In this document: positions 34,656-44,125 of the stretch, piece after piece
Position numbering within the stretch: position 1 is the first letter of the stretch
Layout: every line of letters starts with the position of its first letter
NCBI GenBank assembly: GCA_947474225.1
Contig: CANJHS010000002.1
Coordinates: 86,853 to 150,852, forward strand
DNA from: Roseiflexaceae bacterium
GTDB taxonomy: Bacteria > Chloroflexota > Chloroflexia > Chloroflexales > Roseiflexaceae
DNA: 64,000 bases
Direction of reading: 5' to 3'
The notes under the pieces: model-generated
What the model saw: only the letters and a program-made list of their open reading frames with translations
Databases searched by the model: none
What the model was told of the DNA's origin: nothing
Position numbers and translations under genes: made by a program

Positions 34656-36605
34656 CTACAACAACGACTTCAATTCTTCAGCGGACTTCCGTGTCATACC
34701 AGGAAGTGCAGCGATATCATCGACACTCGCAGCTCTGATTGCGTCGAGTGATCCGAATTTCTTGAGGAGAAGCTGGCGCCGTTTCGGTCCGATTCCGGCG
34801 ATTTCTTCGAGCGTCGAACTTTTCATGGACTTGGTACGCAAGGCACGGTGATAGTTTTTTGCAAAGCGGTCGGTCTCTTCATCGATGGTCTGGACGAGTC
34901 CGAGGACGGGACTCGACCGTTCGAGCACGATGAGTTCTTTGGCATTGGGTAAAAGGAGGTCAAAGCGATCACGATTTGGGCCTTTGACCACACCCGCTAT
35001 GGGTAAATGACCAAACCCGAGTCTTTTCATCGACTCGACTGCAGCATTGAGTTGCCCGACACCGCCGTCGATGAGGATAAGATCAGGGAGCAACGACCAC
35101 GCTTCTTGTTCTTTGGATTTGGCTTCTTCCGATTGCTGTTCATCGGGGACATCCGTAATTGAAAGCAGCACATCCTCTCCTGCTGCGGCAGCGGCCCGTT
35201 TGAAGCGGCGTTCAATCATTTCTTTGATGGAACCGACGTCGTTGGCGGTATCGATTGTTTTGATCCGAAATTTCCGATAGTGTGCTTTTTTGGGCTCGCC
35301 ATCTTCAAACACCGTCATTGCACCGACGGTATTGGTGCCTTGGGTATTGGATACATCGAAGCACTCGATGCGATGTGGAGGGTCAGACAAATTGAGAATG
35401 GTGGCAAGTTCGCGGAGTCCAACGACCGATCGCTTTTCGCCGTCCATCCACGCTGCCCGGAGTTCTGCGAGTTTGCGTTTGGCGTTGGTGGTCGCCATCT
35501 CGACGAGTTCGCGTTTTTCGCCACGCCGCGGGACGGATATTTCGACCTTATGGCCACGCTTCTGAGACAGCCAATTTTCGATAATCATGGGTTCTTCGAC
35601 GTGTTCGGCCAAAATAATATTGGGGGGAACTTCGGCTGCCGAATCATAGAATTGTGTCAAAAACGAACCGAGTAATTGGGCATCGTCTTCGTCTTCGGTG
35701 TTTTGCAGGGCGAAAGGCTCAGCGCCGATGAGTTTGCCGTTTCGGATGTAGAAAATTTGCACCACTGCAGAGCCATCCTCACGAGCAAACGCAATCACAT
35801 CTTGGTCGGTCGTTACCGTACGCATCACCTGTTGGCGCTGGCTTATTTCTTCGATATCACGTATTTGATCGCGAATGAAGGCAGCCCGCTCGAATTGCAT
35901 GTCTTTGGCGTGTTGCGACATGCGTGCCCGTAAATTCTTGACGACGTCTTCGGTTTTTCCTTCGAGAAAGCGGCAGACGGATTGGATTGTTTGTTTGTAT
36001 TCTTCTTGTGAGACGAGCGTCGGCACACATGGACCGAGGCACCGGCGCATTTCGTAGTAGAGACACGGCTTGCCGGTGCGTTGATGCCGCTTGAAGCGGT
36101 CATCGCCACAGTCAAACGGGGGGCGAAAAGCGAACAGCCGATTGAGTTCACTCAATGTACGCCGCACCGATCCGGCTTTCGCATAGGGACCGAAATACCG
36201 CGCGCCGTCCTCATAGACCGTACGTGTGGTCAAAATACGAGGCCACGCTTCGTTGATAGTGACTTTTATGTACGGGTAACTGCGATCATCCTTGAGGAGG
36301 ACGTTGTAGCGCGGGCGATGTTGCTTGATGAGGTTCATTTCGAGCAGGAGTGCTTCGAGTTCTGAATTGGTCGTAATAATCGAAAAATCTGCGATTTTGG
36401 CGACCATCCGCCGGTTTTTATTGCTCAATTGTGCAATGTTGAAGTACGACTGCATACGGTCACGCAGGGATTTCGATTTGCCGACATAGAGCACCTGGGC
36501 GGTGCTGTCACGCCATATGTACACCCCATACGTTTGTGGGACTGCTTTGAGCCGCTCGGTGAATTCTTCGGGGTTGATGACCGCAGTAGAGTGAAAATCT
36601 GGCAT
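34656..36605 (-). CDS. uvrC: Excinuclease ABC subunit C
   Basis: A 649-aa UvrC. The GIY-YIG nuclease is at the N-terminus (YGVYIWRD...VLYVGKSKSLRDR near 25-50). The UVR motif for UvrB contact is near 205-240, the RNase H-like second nuclease has FDVSNTQGTNTVGAMTVFEDG near 415, and tandem HhH motifs (IAGIGPKRRQ, IAALPGMTRKSAEEL) end it. It cuts both sides of a lesion marked by UvrA and UvrB; uvrA lies 3 kb away in the window. The ATG at 36605 is 2 bp after the FmdB-like gene. Confidence 0.96.
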   Translation of the reverse strand: MPDFHSTAVINPEEFTERLKAVPQTYGVYIWRDSTAQVLYVGKSKSLRDRMQSYFNIAQLSNKNRRMVAKIADFSIITTNSELEALLLEMNLIKQHRPRYNVLLKDDRSYPYIKVTINEAWPRILTTRTVYEDGARYFGPYAKAGSVRRTLSELNRLFAFRPPFDCGDDRFKRHQRTGKPCLYYEMRRCLGPCVPTLVSQEEYKQTIQSVCRFLEGKTEDVVKNLRARMSQHAKDMQFERAAFIRDQIRDIEEISQRQQVMRTVTTDQDVIAFAREDGSAVVQIFYIRNGKLIGAEPFALQNTEDEDDAQLLGSFLTQFYDSAAEVPPNIILAEHVEEPMIIENWLSQKRGHKVEISVPRRGEKRELVEMATTNAKRKLAELRAAWMDGEKRSVVGLRELATILNLSDPPHRIECFDVSNTQGTNTVGAMTVFEDGEPKKAHYRKFRIKTIDTANDVGSIKEMIERRFKRAAAAAGEDVLLSITDVPDEQQSEEAKSKEQEAWSLLPDLILIDGGVGQLNAAVESMKRLGFGHLPIAGVVKGPNRDRFDLLLPNAKELIVLERSSPVLGLVQTIDEETDRFAKNYHRALRTKSMKSSTLEEIAGIGPKRRQLLLKKFGSLDAIRAASVDDIAALPGMTRKSAEELKSLL

Positions 36606-36607
36606 AC

Positions 36608-36982
36608 TTAGGCCCACCCCAGGTCAGAATCAGCACCGTTCGCTGCATCACGGCGGGTGTCATCACGTTCTTGGTCGATCATTTCGTCGACCATTTCGTC
36701 CCAATCCGACCCTGCGTCATCGCCTATCGAGCGGCCAAGGTCTTTTGCCCAACGCGCAACAGCGCGTGGGTCGGACTCATCGACGCCGGAGAATGTCGAA
36801 TCTACACCCAAGCGGGCAATGTTGGTGGAATCACCGCGGAGGTGAGCAACCCGCGAAACCACACGTTGCACATGTCCGGTTTGGCAGCGCGGGCAGACGA
36901 GATAAGTGGGATCGGTAAATCCACGAACCAATCGCTGAAACGTCACACGGCATGCGGCACATCGATATTCATAAATAGGCAT
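36608..36982 (-). CDS. FmdB-type zinc-ribbon protein
   Basis: A 124-aa protein. The first 42 residues are the FmdB ribbon: MPIYEYRCAACRVTF with one Cys pair and YLVCPRCQTG with the second, binding one zinc. The remainder is polar and acidic and probably disordered. FmdB proteins are often called transcription regulators, but most have no shown function. It lies between nnrD (12 bp) and uvrC (2 bp). Confidence 0.8.
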   Translation of the reverse strand: MPIYEYRCAACRVTFQRLVRGFTDPTYLVCPRCQTGHVQRVVSRVAHLRGDSTNIARLGVDSTFSGVDESDPRAVARWAKDLGRSIGDDAGSDWDEMVDEMIDQERDDTRRDAANGADSDLGWA

Positions 36983-36994
36983 GGCTGCTCCTGG

Positions 36995-38491
36995 TCATTG
37001 CGCACGCAGTTCCTGTACAACCGCAGGAATTGCTGCTGCGAGCTCACCGGCTAGGACTCCTGCACTCCCATGAACAGCTGCTGTTTTCTGCCCGGCCATC
37101 CCATGCACGGCTACCGCCAGACATGCTGCGCTATAGAGGTCACAGTGCTGAGCAATATACGCTGCGACGATGCCTGCGAGCACATCACCACTCCCCGCTA
37201 CAGCCAATGCAGGATTGGGATGAGCCCACAGGGAAGCACGACCATCCGGACTTGCAATGACTGTGACGCTCCCTTTCATCACAATGACCTGATTCCAACT
37301 TCGGGCGTAGTGTTGGGCGAGTTCGACTGGTGGGAGCGATTCACATTGGCCTCCTGCAAGTCGCCGTAATTCTCCATAATGTGGCGTCAAGACGCAGGGA
37401 AGCGTAGCGATGACTGATTGCCATTCAGGGATACGGGCAAGCAGTGTCAATGCATCTGCATCGATGACGACGGGACGGCCGGACAAGTCAGCTGAAGACA
37501 AGAACGAGTGGAGAAGCGCTGCAGTTTCGTTACTGCGGCCGATGCCGGGGCCGACGAGATACGTCGAAAATTGCGATTGCATGAGCGCGTCGTGCGGGTT
37601 ATCGGTCAATGGGACGAGCGTGACCTCGGGCGTCGGCCAAGCAAGAGGAATCACGTCAGGTGCGGCTGCTAATGCCACGATACCGGCACCACTGCGAGCG
37701 GTGGCCAAGCATGCGAGTTGCGCTGCCCCTGGGAATGTCGAAGAACCTGCCCAGACACATACAATCCCGTATGTGCCTTTATATGAATCTACTGGTCGAA
37801 TAGGGAGCAGCGTACGAACGCTTTCGCGATCGAGGAGTCGCGTCGCACGGCGGTCATAGGCAGGGATCGTTATTTCGGTCTTGAGTTCAATGATGGGGCC
37901 GGTGTGGAGAGAGGCGGGCAACAAAAGCAGACCTACCTTGACCGGACCAGTGCTGAGTGTGAAGTCAGCGCGAATCGCAACACCCGGAATTTCTCCAGTG
38001 GCAGCGTCGCAGCCCGAAGGAATATCTATGGCTATTAATGGGAGACGCGCTGAACGTGCGTTTAACGCGTCTATCAACTGCGCGAGAATATCGACTGGCG
38101 GGCGATTTAAGCCTATCCCAAGCAAACCATCAACGATGAGATTGACATGTGGCACCAGACTCTGAATAGCTTCGACGTCCCAATTTTCGATGTAGTCTGC
38201 ACCTGCCGTACGAGCGGCAATGAGCCAGGAATCGGCAAGTGGACGATGCCAGCTAATGAGCGTAACGGAAATGTTGGCCCGTGCCAATGCTGCAGCACAA
38301 ACCAAGGCATCTGCGCCATTGTTGCCGGGGCCAGCACAGACAAACACACGACGGAGTTCTGGCCATTGCTGTCGTATTGCCAACGCACACGCAGTACCGA
38401 CAGTCTGAATGAGTGCTTCGGGAGCGATGCCTGTAGCGATGATGTCTTTTTCGAGTGCGCGCATTGTACTGGGCGAAATGAGGATTGACAT
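36995..38491 (-). CDS. nnrD: Bifunctional NAD(P)H-hydrate epimerase / ADP-dependent dehydratase
   Basis: A 497-aa fusion that repairs hydrated NAD(P)H. The N-terminal epimerase (about 1-215) has CAGPGNNGADALVCAAAL near 50. The C-terminal kinase-like dehydratase (about 230-497) has YLVGPGIGRSNETAAL near 300, VIDADAL near 338, LTPHYGELRRL near 368 and AVAGSGDVLAGIVAAYIAQ near 440. The two activities are commonly fused in bacteria. The ATG at 38491 is preferred; an in-frame start five codons earlier has no better site. First gene of a run toward uvrC. Confidence 0.93.
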   Translation of the reverse strand: MSILISPSTMRALEKDIIATGIAPEALIQTVGTACALAIRQQWPELRRVFVCAGPGNNGADALVCAAALARANISVTLISWHRPLADSWLIAARTAGADYIENWDVEAIQSLVPHVNLIVDGLLGIGLNRPPVDILAQLIDALNARSARLPLIAIDIPSGCDAATGEIPGVAIRADFTLSTGPVKVGLLLLPASLHTGPIIELKTEITIPAYDRRATRLLDRESVRTLLPIRPVDSYKGTYGIVCVWAGSSTFPGAAQLACLATARSGAGIVALAAAPDVIPLAWPTPEVTLVPLTDNPHDALMQSQFSTYLVGPGIGRSNETAALLHSFLSSADLSGRPVVIDADALTLLARIPEWQSVIATLPCVLTPHYGELRRLAGGQCESLPPVELAQHYARSWNQVIVMKGSVTVIASPDGRASLWAHPNPALAVAGSGDVLAGIVAAYIAQHCDLYSAACLAVAVHGMAGQKTAAVHGSAGVLAGELAAAIPAVVQELRAQ

Positions 38492-38506
38492 GGCAACCTG
38501 CTTCAA

Positions 38507-38541
38507 ATAAAAACGACGGCATGGTCGAAACCACGCCGTCG
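38507..38541 (-). terminator. Terminator after efp
   Basis: CGACGGCATGGT and ACCACGCCGTCG form a 12-bp stem (one A.C mismatch) around CGAA. On the minus strand it is followed by TTTTTATTTG. It separates efp from nnrD. Confidence 0.8.
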
Positions 38542-38555
38542 CACACGGTGCGGTG

Positions 38556-39119
38556 TTACTTCACCCGTTCCATGTAGTTGCCGGTTCGCGTGTCGATACG
38601 CAATTTGTCGCCTTCGTTAATGAAGGCAGGAACGGTGATTTTGGCACCGGTCTGGAGGGTAACAATTTTGTTTACATTGGTTGCGGTATCACCACGAAGG
38701 GCGGTGCTTGCTTCCGTGACCAATAATTCGACGAAAATTGGAATTTCGACACCGAGAATTCGTGTTTCATCATAGAAAAGGATATCGCATTCCATACCGT
38801 CGAGCATGAATTCTGCGCCATCGCCGATCACATCTGCGGTGAGCTCGATCTGCTCGAAGGATTCGTTATCCATAAACACAAAGCTTTCGCCTTCGCGATA
38901 CAAAAACTGCATCGAGTGTTTATCGACACGAACAATATCGATGTCCTCGCCGGCACGGACGCGTTCTTCAATGGTTTTGCCGGTTGCGATGTTTTTGAGC
39001 TTCAAAATGACCATTGCCCGCCAGTTGCCCGGTGCATGGTGATGAAATTCGGTCACCCGATGGAGCGTACCGTTCCATCGAATAATTAGATTCGTGCGCA
39101 AATCGGATGTGGTGGCCAT
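38556..39119 (-). CDS. efp: Elongation factor P with an uncommon loop tip
   Basis: A 187-aa EF-P, started at the ATG giving MATTSDLRTNL, the usual beginning. The three beta-barrel domains are complete. The loop that reaches the peptidyl-transferase centre reads HHHAPGNWRAM, so Asn32 sits where E. coli has the beta-lysylated Lys34 and pseudomonads have rhamnosylated Arg32. No EpmA/EarP-type modification gene is in the window. EF-P relieves stalling at polyproline. It follows folC by 72 bp. Confidence 0.93.
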   Translation of the reverse strand: MATTSDLRTNLIIRWNGTLHRVTEFHHHAPGNWRAMVILKLKNIATGKTIEERVRAGEDIDIVRVDKHSMQFLYREGESFVFMDNESFEQIELTADVIGDGAEFMLDGMECDILFYDETRILGVEIPIFVELLVTEASTALRGDTATNVNKIVTLQTGAKITVPAFINEGDKLRIDTRTGNYMERVK

Positions 39120-39191
39120 ACAACTCCCCAAACATGCAAAACAATAGTACAAGTATACCAGATTCAAACAATTGGCAGTCGGGGATTTTTG

Positions 39192-40550
39192 TTAGTCAAC
39201 CGCGGAAGCCAAGCCCAATGCCTCACGACCAGCCGCCACAACAAACAACGAACCAGTCACCACAATCAGATCGTTACTACTGGCATGATGCATCACAAAG
39301 CGCAATGCTTCGGCGGGATCAGCAATACCAATGACCTGTATGTCCGGTCGGGCTGCAGTAACGAGGTCACGGAGCGCCCCTAAATCACTCCATGCGCGTG
39401 GATGGCGCGACGCCGTCACGATGACCTGATCCGCAGAATTTACGAGAATGGGGATTATCGTTTGAATGTCTTTGTCGCGGGAACAGCCGATAACGTAGGT
39501 CTTTGATCGGCCAGGGAAGTCGCGTGCAAGCGATGCAGTCAAACGTTGTGCAGAGTCGGGATTGTGCGCACCATCAAACAGCACGTCTCTATTCCCCACG
39601 CTCCGCAGTTCATAGCGACCAGGCCAATCGATGGATTGCAATCCGTTCTCAATGGCACCATCGTCTATGCGGGTCCAACGTCGTCGCAAAAACAACGCTG
39701 CGGCAATCGCCATGCGCGCATTTTCTGTCTGGAATTCGCCACCGAGATTCGGCATTCTCGGACCAGTGTAGAAATCAAAGGGATCATAGAGTTCGGGTAT
39801 AGGTCCACGAACGTGTTCGTCTGCAGGATCGTCGCCTCGGATACCGCCCTGGCCAGGATCATCGACGACGTAGCTCGGCGCTCCTGCTTCTGCTGCACAT
39901 GCAGCCAAGGTCACAAGCGCCGACAACGGTTGTGGAGCCATCAAAATGGGGACGCCAGCATGTGCAATGCCACCTTTTTGCATGGCGATATCTACGATAG
40001 TCTCACCCAACAGCTCGATATGATCATAACTGACAGAGGTGATAACCGATAACACCGGGTCAAGCACGTTGGCGCTGTCATACCTGCCGCCCAATCCAAC
40101 CTCGATGATGGCGATATCGACCTGCTGTTGGGCAAAGTATCGCAGCGCAAGTGCAAAACCAATTGCAAAGGTAGACGGCAACCCTCCTGCAATATCATCG
40201 TTGACAATATGGGGAGCGATTTGGTTGACCGCGTCCGTTAATGCTTGTTGCGATATTGGCACACCATCGACTTGGATGCGTTCACGATACGAGTGAAGAT
40301 GGGGCGACGTCCACATCCCGGTGCGCAACCCGGCTGCACGACAAATTGCCGCAATCATGGCCGTCGTTGAACCCTTGCCTTTTGTGCCGGCAACGACAAC
40401 TGTCGGAACTGTCAATTGTGGATTCTGGAGAATCTGCAAAAGTTCGCGCGTCCGTGTCAGATTATCGGCAGGATTCGGCCGCTGCTGCGGGTTGGGAATA
40501 AATCGATACAGGTAGTTCAGGGCTTCTTGGTAAGTTGCAACCCGTTGCAT
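39192..40550 (-). CDS. folC: Folylpolyglutamate / dihydrofolate synthase
   Basis: A 452-aa Mur-ligase-like enzyme. The ATP loop GTKGKGSTTAM is at 55-65, TSPHLHSYRERIQ near 84 is the folate-site signature, and VEVGLGGRYDSANVL near 155 and FDGAHNPDSA near 340 follow. It adds glutamate to folates and may also make dihydrofolate. I start at the ATG 40550 although no clear ribosome site precedes it; a GTG 11 codons earlier lies inside a hairpin. About 25 residues longer than E. coli FolC. Confidence 0.92.
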   Translation of the reverse strand: MQRVATYQEALNYLYRFIPNPQQRPNPADNLTRTRELLQILQNPQLTVPTVVVAGTKGKGSTTAMIAAICRAAGLRTGMWTSPHLHSYRERIQVDGVPISQQALTDAVNQIAPHIVNDDIAGGLPSTFAIGFALALRYFAQQQVDIAIIEVGLGGRYDSANVLDPVLSVITSVSYDHIELLGETIVDIAMQKGGIAHAGVPILMAPQPLSALVTLAACAAEAGAPSYVVDDPGQGGIRGDDPADEHVRGPIPELYDPFDFYTGPRMPNLGGEFQTENARMAIAAALFLRRRWTRIDDGAIENGLQSIDWPGRYELRSVGNRDVLFDGAHNPDSAQRLTASLARDFPGRSKTYVIGCSRDKDIQTIIPILVNSADQVIVTASRHPRAWSDLGALRDLVTAARPDIQVIGIADPAEALRFVMHHASSNDLIVVTGSLFVVAAGREALGLASAVD

Positions 40551-40569
40551 GGAGGGACTTTCTACAATT

Positions 40570-40598
40570 ACGCGCCGTGACACACCGTCACGGCGCGT
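40570..40598. terminator. Hairpin between the sugar-isomerase-like gene and folC
   Basis: ACGCGCCGTGAC pairs perfectly with GTCACGGCGCGT around ACACC. It is 15 bp past the isomerase stop and 20 bp before the folC start. There is no T-run, so termination may be weak, or it may shape the folC leader. Confidence 0.6.
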
Positions 40599-40613
40599 AT
40601 CATCAGCGGGAGG

Positions 40614-41366
40614 TCAGCGACCCATCTTGCGGACGTTTTGTAGGCAGCGATCGATACAGTCCATGGGTGGGTATGCGTACGTTTCTTGCTCGACGACATA
40701 CCACTGTGTGCCACCGATGCTTTCACATAATGGAAGCACGGTTGACCAAGGGACATCGCCTTCACCGATGAGCGCATTCTTGTTGCTGTCAGAGTGCTCT
40801 TTCAGATGGACACTCAACGCCCGACCTGGATAGCGCTCGATGAACGGTGCGGCAGGTGCCTGGGCGACGAGGGCGTTGCCCGTGTCGAACTGCATGATAA
40901 CTTCAGGAACGGTGTTACCGAAGAACGTGTCCCACGGGAGTTCACCTTCGAGTGGTTTGAATTCGACCCAATGATTGTGGTATCCGGTTTTCATCCCGTG
41001 TGGTGCGAGTTTTTTGCTGACATCATTGAGAATATGTGCTGCCTTGAGCCAGCCAGCACGCGAACTGGTGTAGGATTCGTCGAGACCAGGCACGATTAGA
41101 AAACTATTGCCGATGGTTGCATGGAACTCGATAGAACGCTGGAGTTCATCACCCATCAATGTGTTGATGCCGACGTGAGCACCGGCAGCCTTCAAACCAG
41201 TAGCGTCCAACATGGATTTGACAGATTTCGCATCATGACCATAAAAACCTGCGAACTCGACGCCTTCGTAACCCATTTTCGCAATGGCTTTGAGTACGCC
41301 AGCGAGGTCATTCTTGGCATCTTCTCGAACGGAATAGAGTTGTACTGCGACAGGAATACGCGCCAT
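40614..41366 (-). CDS. Sugar phosphate isomerase/epimerase (xylose-isomerase-like TIM barrel)
   Basis: A 250-aa AP-endonuclease-2 superfamily barrel. Metal ligands are visible at the strand ends: Glu in GVEFAGF near 37, His in YHNHWVEF near 130, Asp in QFDTGN near 158, His in VHLKEHS near 188, Glu in VVEQE near 228. AAGGAG lies before the ATG. Probably isomerises or epimerises a keto or aldo sugar (often inositol or ketohexose derivatives); the exact substrate is unknown. Confidence 0.83.
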   Translation of the reverse strand: MARIPVAVQLYSVREDAKNDLAGVLKAIAKMGYEGVEFAGFYGHDAKSVKSMLDATGLKAAGAHVGINTLMGDELQRSIEFHATIGNSFLIVPGLDESYTSSRAGWLKAAHILNDVSKKLAPHGMKTGYHNHWVEFKPLEGELPWDTFFGNTVPEVIMQFDTGNALVAQAPAAPFIERYPGRALSVHLKEHSDSNKNALIGEGDVPWSTVLPLCESIGGTQWYVVEQETYAYPPMDCIDRCLQNVRKMGR

Positions 41367-41526
41367 TGCATCGCTCCTTGTTTAGACACGAACACTGCTG
41401 TTAGTATACCAATCTTTTCTTCTCAGACATCTCTCCTGAGTGAGAGTACTGAATTACGACAATGTGTTTCGATCGAATTCGTCGTACTATAGATGCATTA
41501 CGGCAAACCGTCCTTTAGGAGGTAGT

Positions 41527-42915
41527 ATGAATCGCGATAGTGCAGTCAAGAAAATCAAAGACAAGACCTTCCGATCGCTCTGCGAAGGTATCGTAGCCGA
41601 CATGAAGCGTTTGGCAGTACCCGGCGTGTCTGTCGCTGTGTGGCACGATGACCAGCAATGGAGTGCAGGATTGGGTGTAACGTCGGTTGACAATCCGTTA
41701 CCCGTGACAACGTCGACACTCTTTCAAATCGGTTCTATCTCCAAAACGATGATTGCGACGATACTGATGCAATTGGTCGAAGAAGGAATATTAGATCTCG
41801 ACACACCGGTACAACAATACATTCCTTCTTTGCGGCTTGCAGATGCAACCGTCGCAGCACGCGTCACTACCCGCCATCTCCTCACCCATAGTGGTGGCTG
41901 GATGGGTGAATATTTCAACCAGTATGGCTACGGCAATGATGCACTCGACAAAATGGTGAAGAGTTTGGCTCGTTTGCCGCAAATTTCTCCATTGGGGAGC
42001 GTCTCGTCGTACAACAACGCAGGTTTCTGCATTGCAGCACGTCTGGTAGAAGTGCTCACAAAGCAGAGCTATGAAGTTGCTGCCACGCAGCGACTGTTCA
42101 GCCGAATCGGCATGCCCGAAGCATTTTTCTATCCTGATGATGCAATCATGACGCGACGATATGCGGTGGGCCATTTGACATGGGATGGGGTCGCCACTGT
42201 GGCACATCCATGGACCATAGGCCGTGCTGCCAATGCGATAGGCGGCGTGCTGTGTAGTGCCGAGGCGTTGCTCGCGTATGCCAAATTTCATAGTGGTATC
42301 GGTAGTGGTGTTTTGCAGCCAGACTCATTGAAAGCGATGCGTACATACCAGATGAATGCAGGTGGGCGTGGCGATATGGGGCTTTCGTGGTTTTTTCGGG
42401 ATCACGGTCCCTTTGTCAGCTATGGGCACGGTGGTGCAACCAAGGGACAAAAAGCGTTGTTCCGGTTTGCACCTGACGAGCGATTTGCCGTCGCTATTCT
42501 GACCAATAGTGATCACGGCAGCATCGTCCATGATGCTGCCTGGACGAAAGCACTCGAGTTGTATTTCGGCCTTCTTGCAACCGCACCGGTGCTCGAGTCG
42601 CGTAGTCCTGCCGAGCTCGCAACCTACCTGGGCGAGTATGATTATGCATTGTCACGTTTTCGGATTACCCCTGCAGACGATGGCTTTGTGATTCACGAAA
42701 TGCCAAAGGGAGGATTCCCAACCCCGACGACGCCTGCGGGTCCACCCGTCCCAGATGTGCGGGCATCCTTTATTGGCACCGATACATTCATCTGCCACGA
42801 TGAACCACGCAAAGGCGAGGTCGGCGACTTCATTCGCGCAGCAGACGGATCGATCGCATACATGCGCATCGGTGGCAGAGCAAATCCACGTATCGAAGAA
42901 GGAGCAGCGGTATGA
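41527..42915 (+). CDS. Class C beta-lactamase-like serine hydrolase
   Basis: A 462-aa protein of the penicillin-binding/esterase family. The SxxK motif is Ser70-Ile-Ser-Lys73 (GSISKT), YNN lies in SSYNNAGFC near 160, and the KTG counterpart is HGGATKG near 305. A separate beta domain follows (about 360-462). The ATG at 41527 has AGGAGGT upstream. No signal peptide is seen, so a cytoplasmic esterase or peptidase role is more likely than antibiotic resistance. The stop overlaps the next gene by ATGA. Confidence 0.83.
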   Translation: MNRDSAVKKIKDKTFRSLCEGIVADMKRLAVPGVSVAVWHDDQQWSAGLGVTSVDNPLPVTTSTLFQIGSISKTMIATILMQLVEEGILDLDTPVQQYIPSLRLADATVAARVTTRHLLTHSGGWMGEYFNQYGYGNDALDKMVKSLARLPQISPLGSVSSYNNAGFCIAARLVEVLTKQSYEVAATQRLFSRIGMPEAFFYPDDAIMTRRYAVGHLTWDGVATVAHPWTIGRAANAIGGVLCSAEALLAYAKFHSGIGSGVLQPDSLKAMRTYQMNAGGRGDMGLSWFFRDHGPFVSYGHGGATKGQKALFRFAPDERFAVAILTNSDHGSIVHDAAWTKALELYFGLLATAPVLESRSPAELATYLGEYDYALSRFRITPADDGFVIHEMPKGGFPTPTTPAGPPVPDVRASFIGTDTFICHDEPRKGEVGDFIRAADGSIAYMRIGGRANPRIEEGAAV

Positions 42916-43955
42916 CAGAGCGAGATTTACAGCCTGCCTTCACGTTATGGCCTTGGTACAAACCGGAAGACGCACCGCATGCGTTCCGCGCCCGTACCCC
43001 ACGAGATGCAGCAGAATGGCAAGTGAAGGCACGTGCGGCGCTCCATGCAACGCTGGGCCTTGATCGATTTGAACGGGTAGCGCTCCACGCCCAACACGTT
43101 GTGACAGTGGATAAAGGTCAATACACACGCGAAAAAATCTTCCTGCGCACGGGTCCGCACACCCTTATGCCGGTGTATATTTTGCACCCAAAACATGTGC
43201 CCAATCCAGCGACAGTCATCGCTTTCGCCGGGCATGGGTATGGCGTGGCGGATATTGTTGGTCTATGGGAAGACGGCACCGAACGAACGACAGCATCGGG
43301 CTATCATCGTGATTTCGCAGTTGCATTATGTCATGCTGGCTTTACCGTGGTCGCACCCGAATTGGCGTGTTTTGGGGAACGGATGACAGACTTCAGTACA
43401 CTCAATCAGGTAATGGGGCAGCAGGTACCAAATTCGTGCGCGCACACCGCCATGTTGGCTTTCCACATGGGGAGTTCGGTGCCGGCGATGCGAGTACATG
43501 ATGCGTTGCGCTTGGTAGATTATCTCGAGACGCGGGGCGACATCGACACGGGTCGGCTCGGGGCAATGGGCATTTCGGGCGGTGGGATGCACACGCTCTT
43601 TTCGGGTGCAATCGACCAGCGGATAAAAGCACTGGTCATCAGCGGCTATGTATCGCACTGGCGCGATAGTATTTTTGCGATGCACCACTGTGCCTGCAAC
43701 TTTGTACCGGGCCTGGCAGCACATGGCGAAATGACAGATGTATTGGCACTGCTGGCGCCACGGCCGTTGTTTATTGAAGCAGGGCTCCAAGATCCGATAT
43801 TCCCGATTACATCGGTGCGAGCGGCGAGCCACGCAACGCAACAGCATTATGCGGTATTTGGTGCGAGTCAGGCGGTCCATACGGATTTTTTTGAAGGGCG
43901 CCACGAGATACACGGGGTGCAGGCGTACCGTTTTCTTCAGGACGTCCTGGCGTAG
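42912..43955 (+). CDS. Alpha/beta hydrolase (acetyl-xylan-esterase / dienelactone-hydrolase-like)
   Basis: A 347-aa alpha/beta hydrolase. The nucleophile elbow is GISGGGMH near 220, the acid is probably Asp in EAGLQDPIFP near 288, and the His in HEIHGVQAY near 335. The oxyanion strand is VIAFAGHGYG near 103. It is coupled to the serine hydrolase gene by ATGA, so both may act on one ester or amide substrate. The 130 bp after the stop is GC-rich without a gene. Confidence 0.78.
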   Translation: MTERDLQPAFTLWPWYKPEDAPHAFRARTPRDAAEWQVKARAALHATLGLDRFERVALHAQHVVTVDKGQYTREKIFLRTGPHTLMPVYILHPKHVPNPATVIAFAGHGYGVADIVGLWEDGTERTTASGYHRDFAVALCHAGFTVVAPELACFGERMTDFSTLNQVMGQQVPNSCAHTAMLAFHMGSSVPAMRVHDALRLVDYLETRGDIDTGRLGAMGISGGGMHTLFSGAIDQRIKALVISGYVSHWRDSIFAMHHCACNFVPGLAAHGEMTDVLALLAPRPLFIEAGLQDPIFPITSVRAASHATQQHYAVFGASQAVHTDFFEGRHEIHGVQAYRFLQDVLA

Positions 43956-44088
43956 ACGCCGATTCATCCGCATGCGTTCGTTTTCGGGATAGCGAAAAAA
44001 CTGCGCGGCGCTGTTTTCTCCGCTCCTCGGCAATCCAGTGGAGCAGCACGGCTGTCTGCACGCAAGAATATGCGCCGCAGCGCAGCAG

Positions 44089-44120
44089 AAAGCCCCGGTG
44101 CACAGCACCGGGGCTTTTTT
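44089..44120 (+). terminator. Terminator after the alpha/beta hydrolase gene
   Basis: AAAGCCCCGGTG pairs perfectly with CACCGGGGCTTT around CACAG, followed by TTT. The convergent epimerase gene ends six bases later. Confidence 0.85.
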
Positions 44121-44125
44121 CATAC

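Noticed and set aside
40551..40583. Upstream GTG start for folC
   Set aside because: It would place the start within the 12-bp hairpin, and the added residues (MSRRVIVESPS) do not resemble the family.
41527..42915. Antibiotic-resistance beta-lactamase
   Set aside because: It has the family motifs but no signal peptide, an added C-terminal domain and a coupled esterase-like partner, so a metabolic esterase or peptidase role is more likely.
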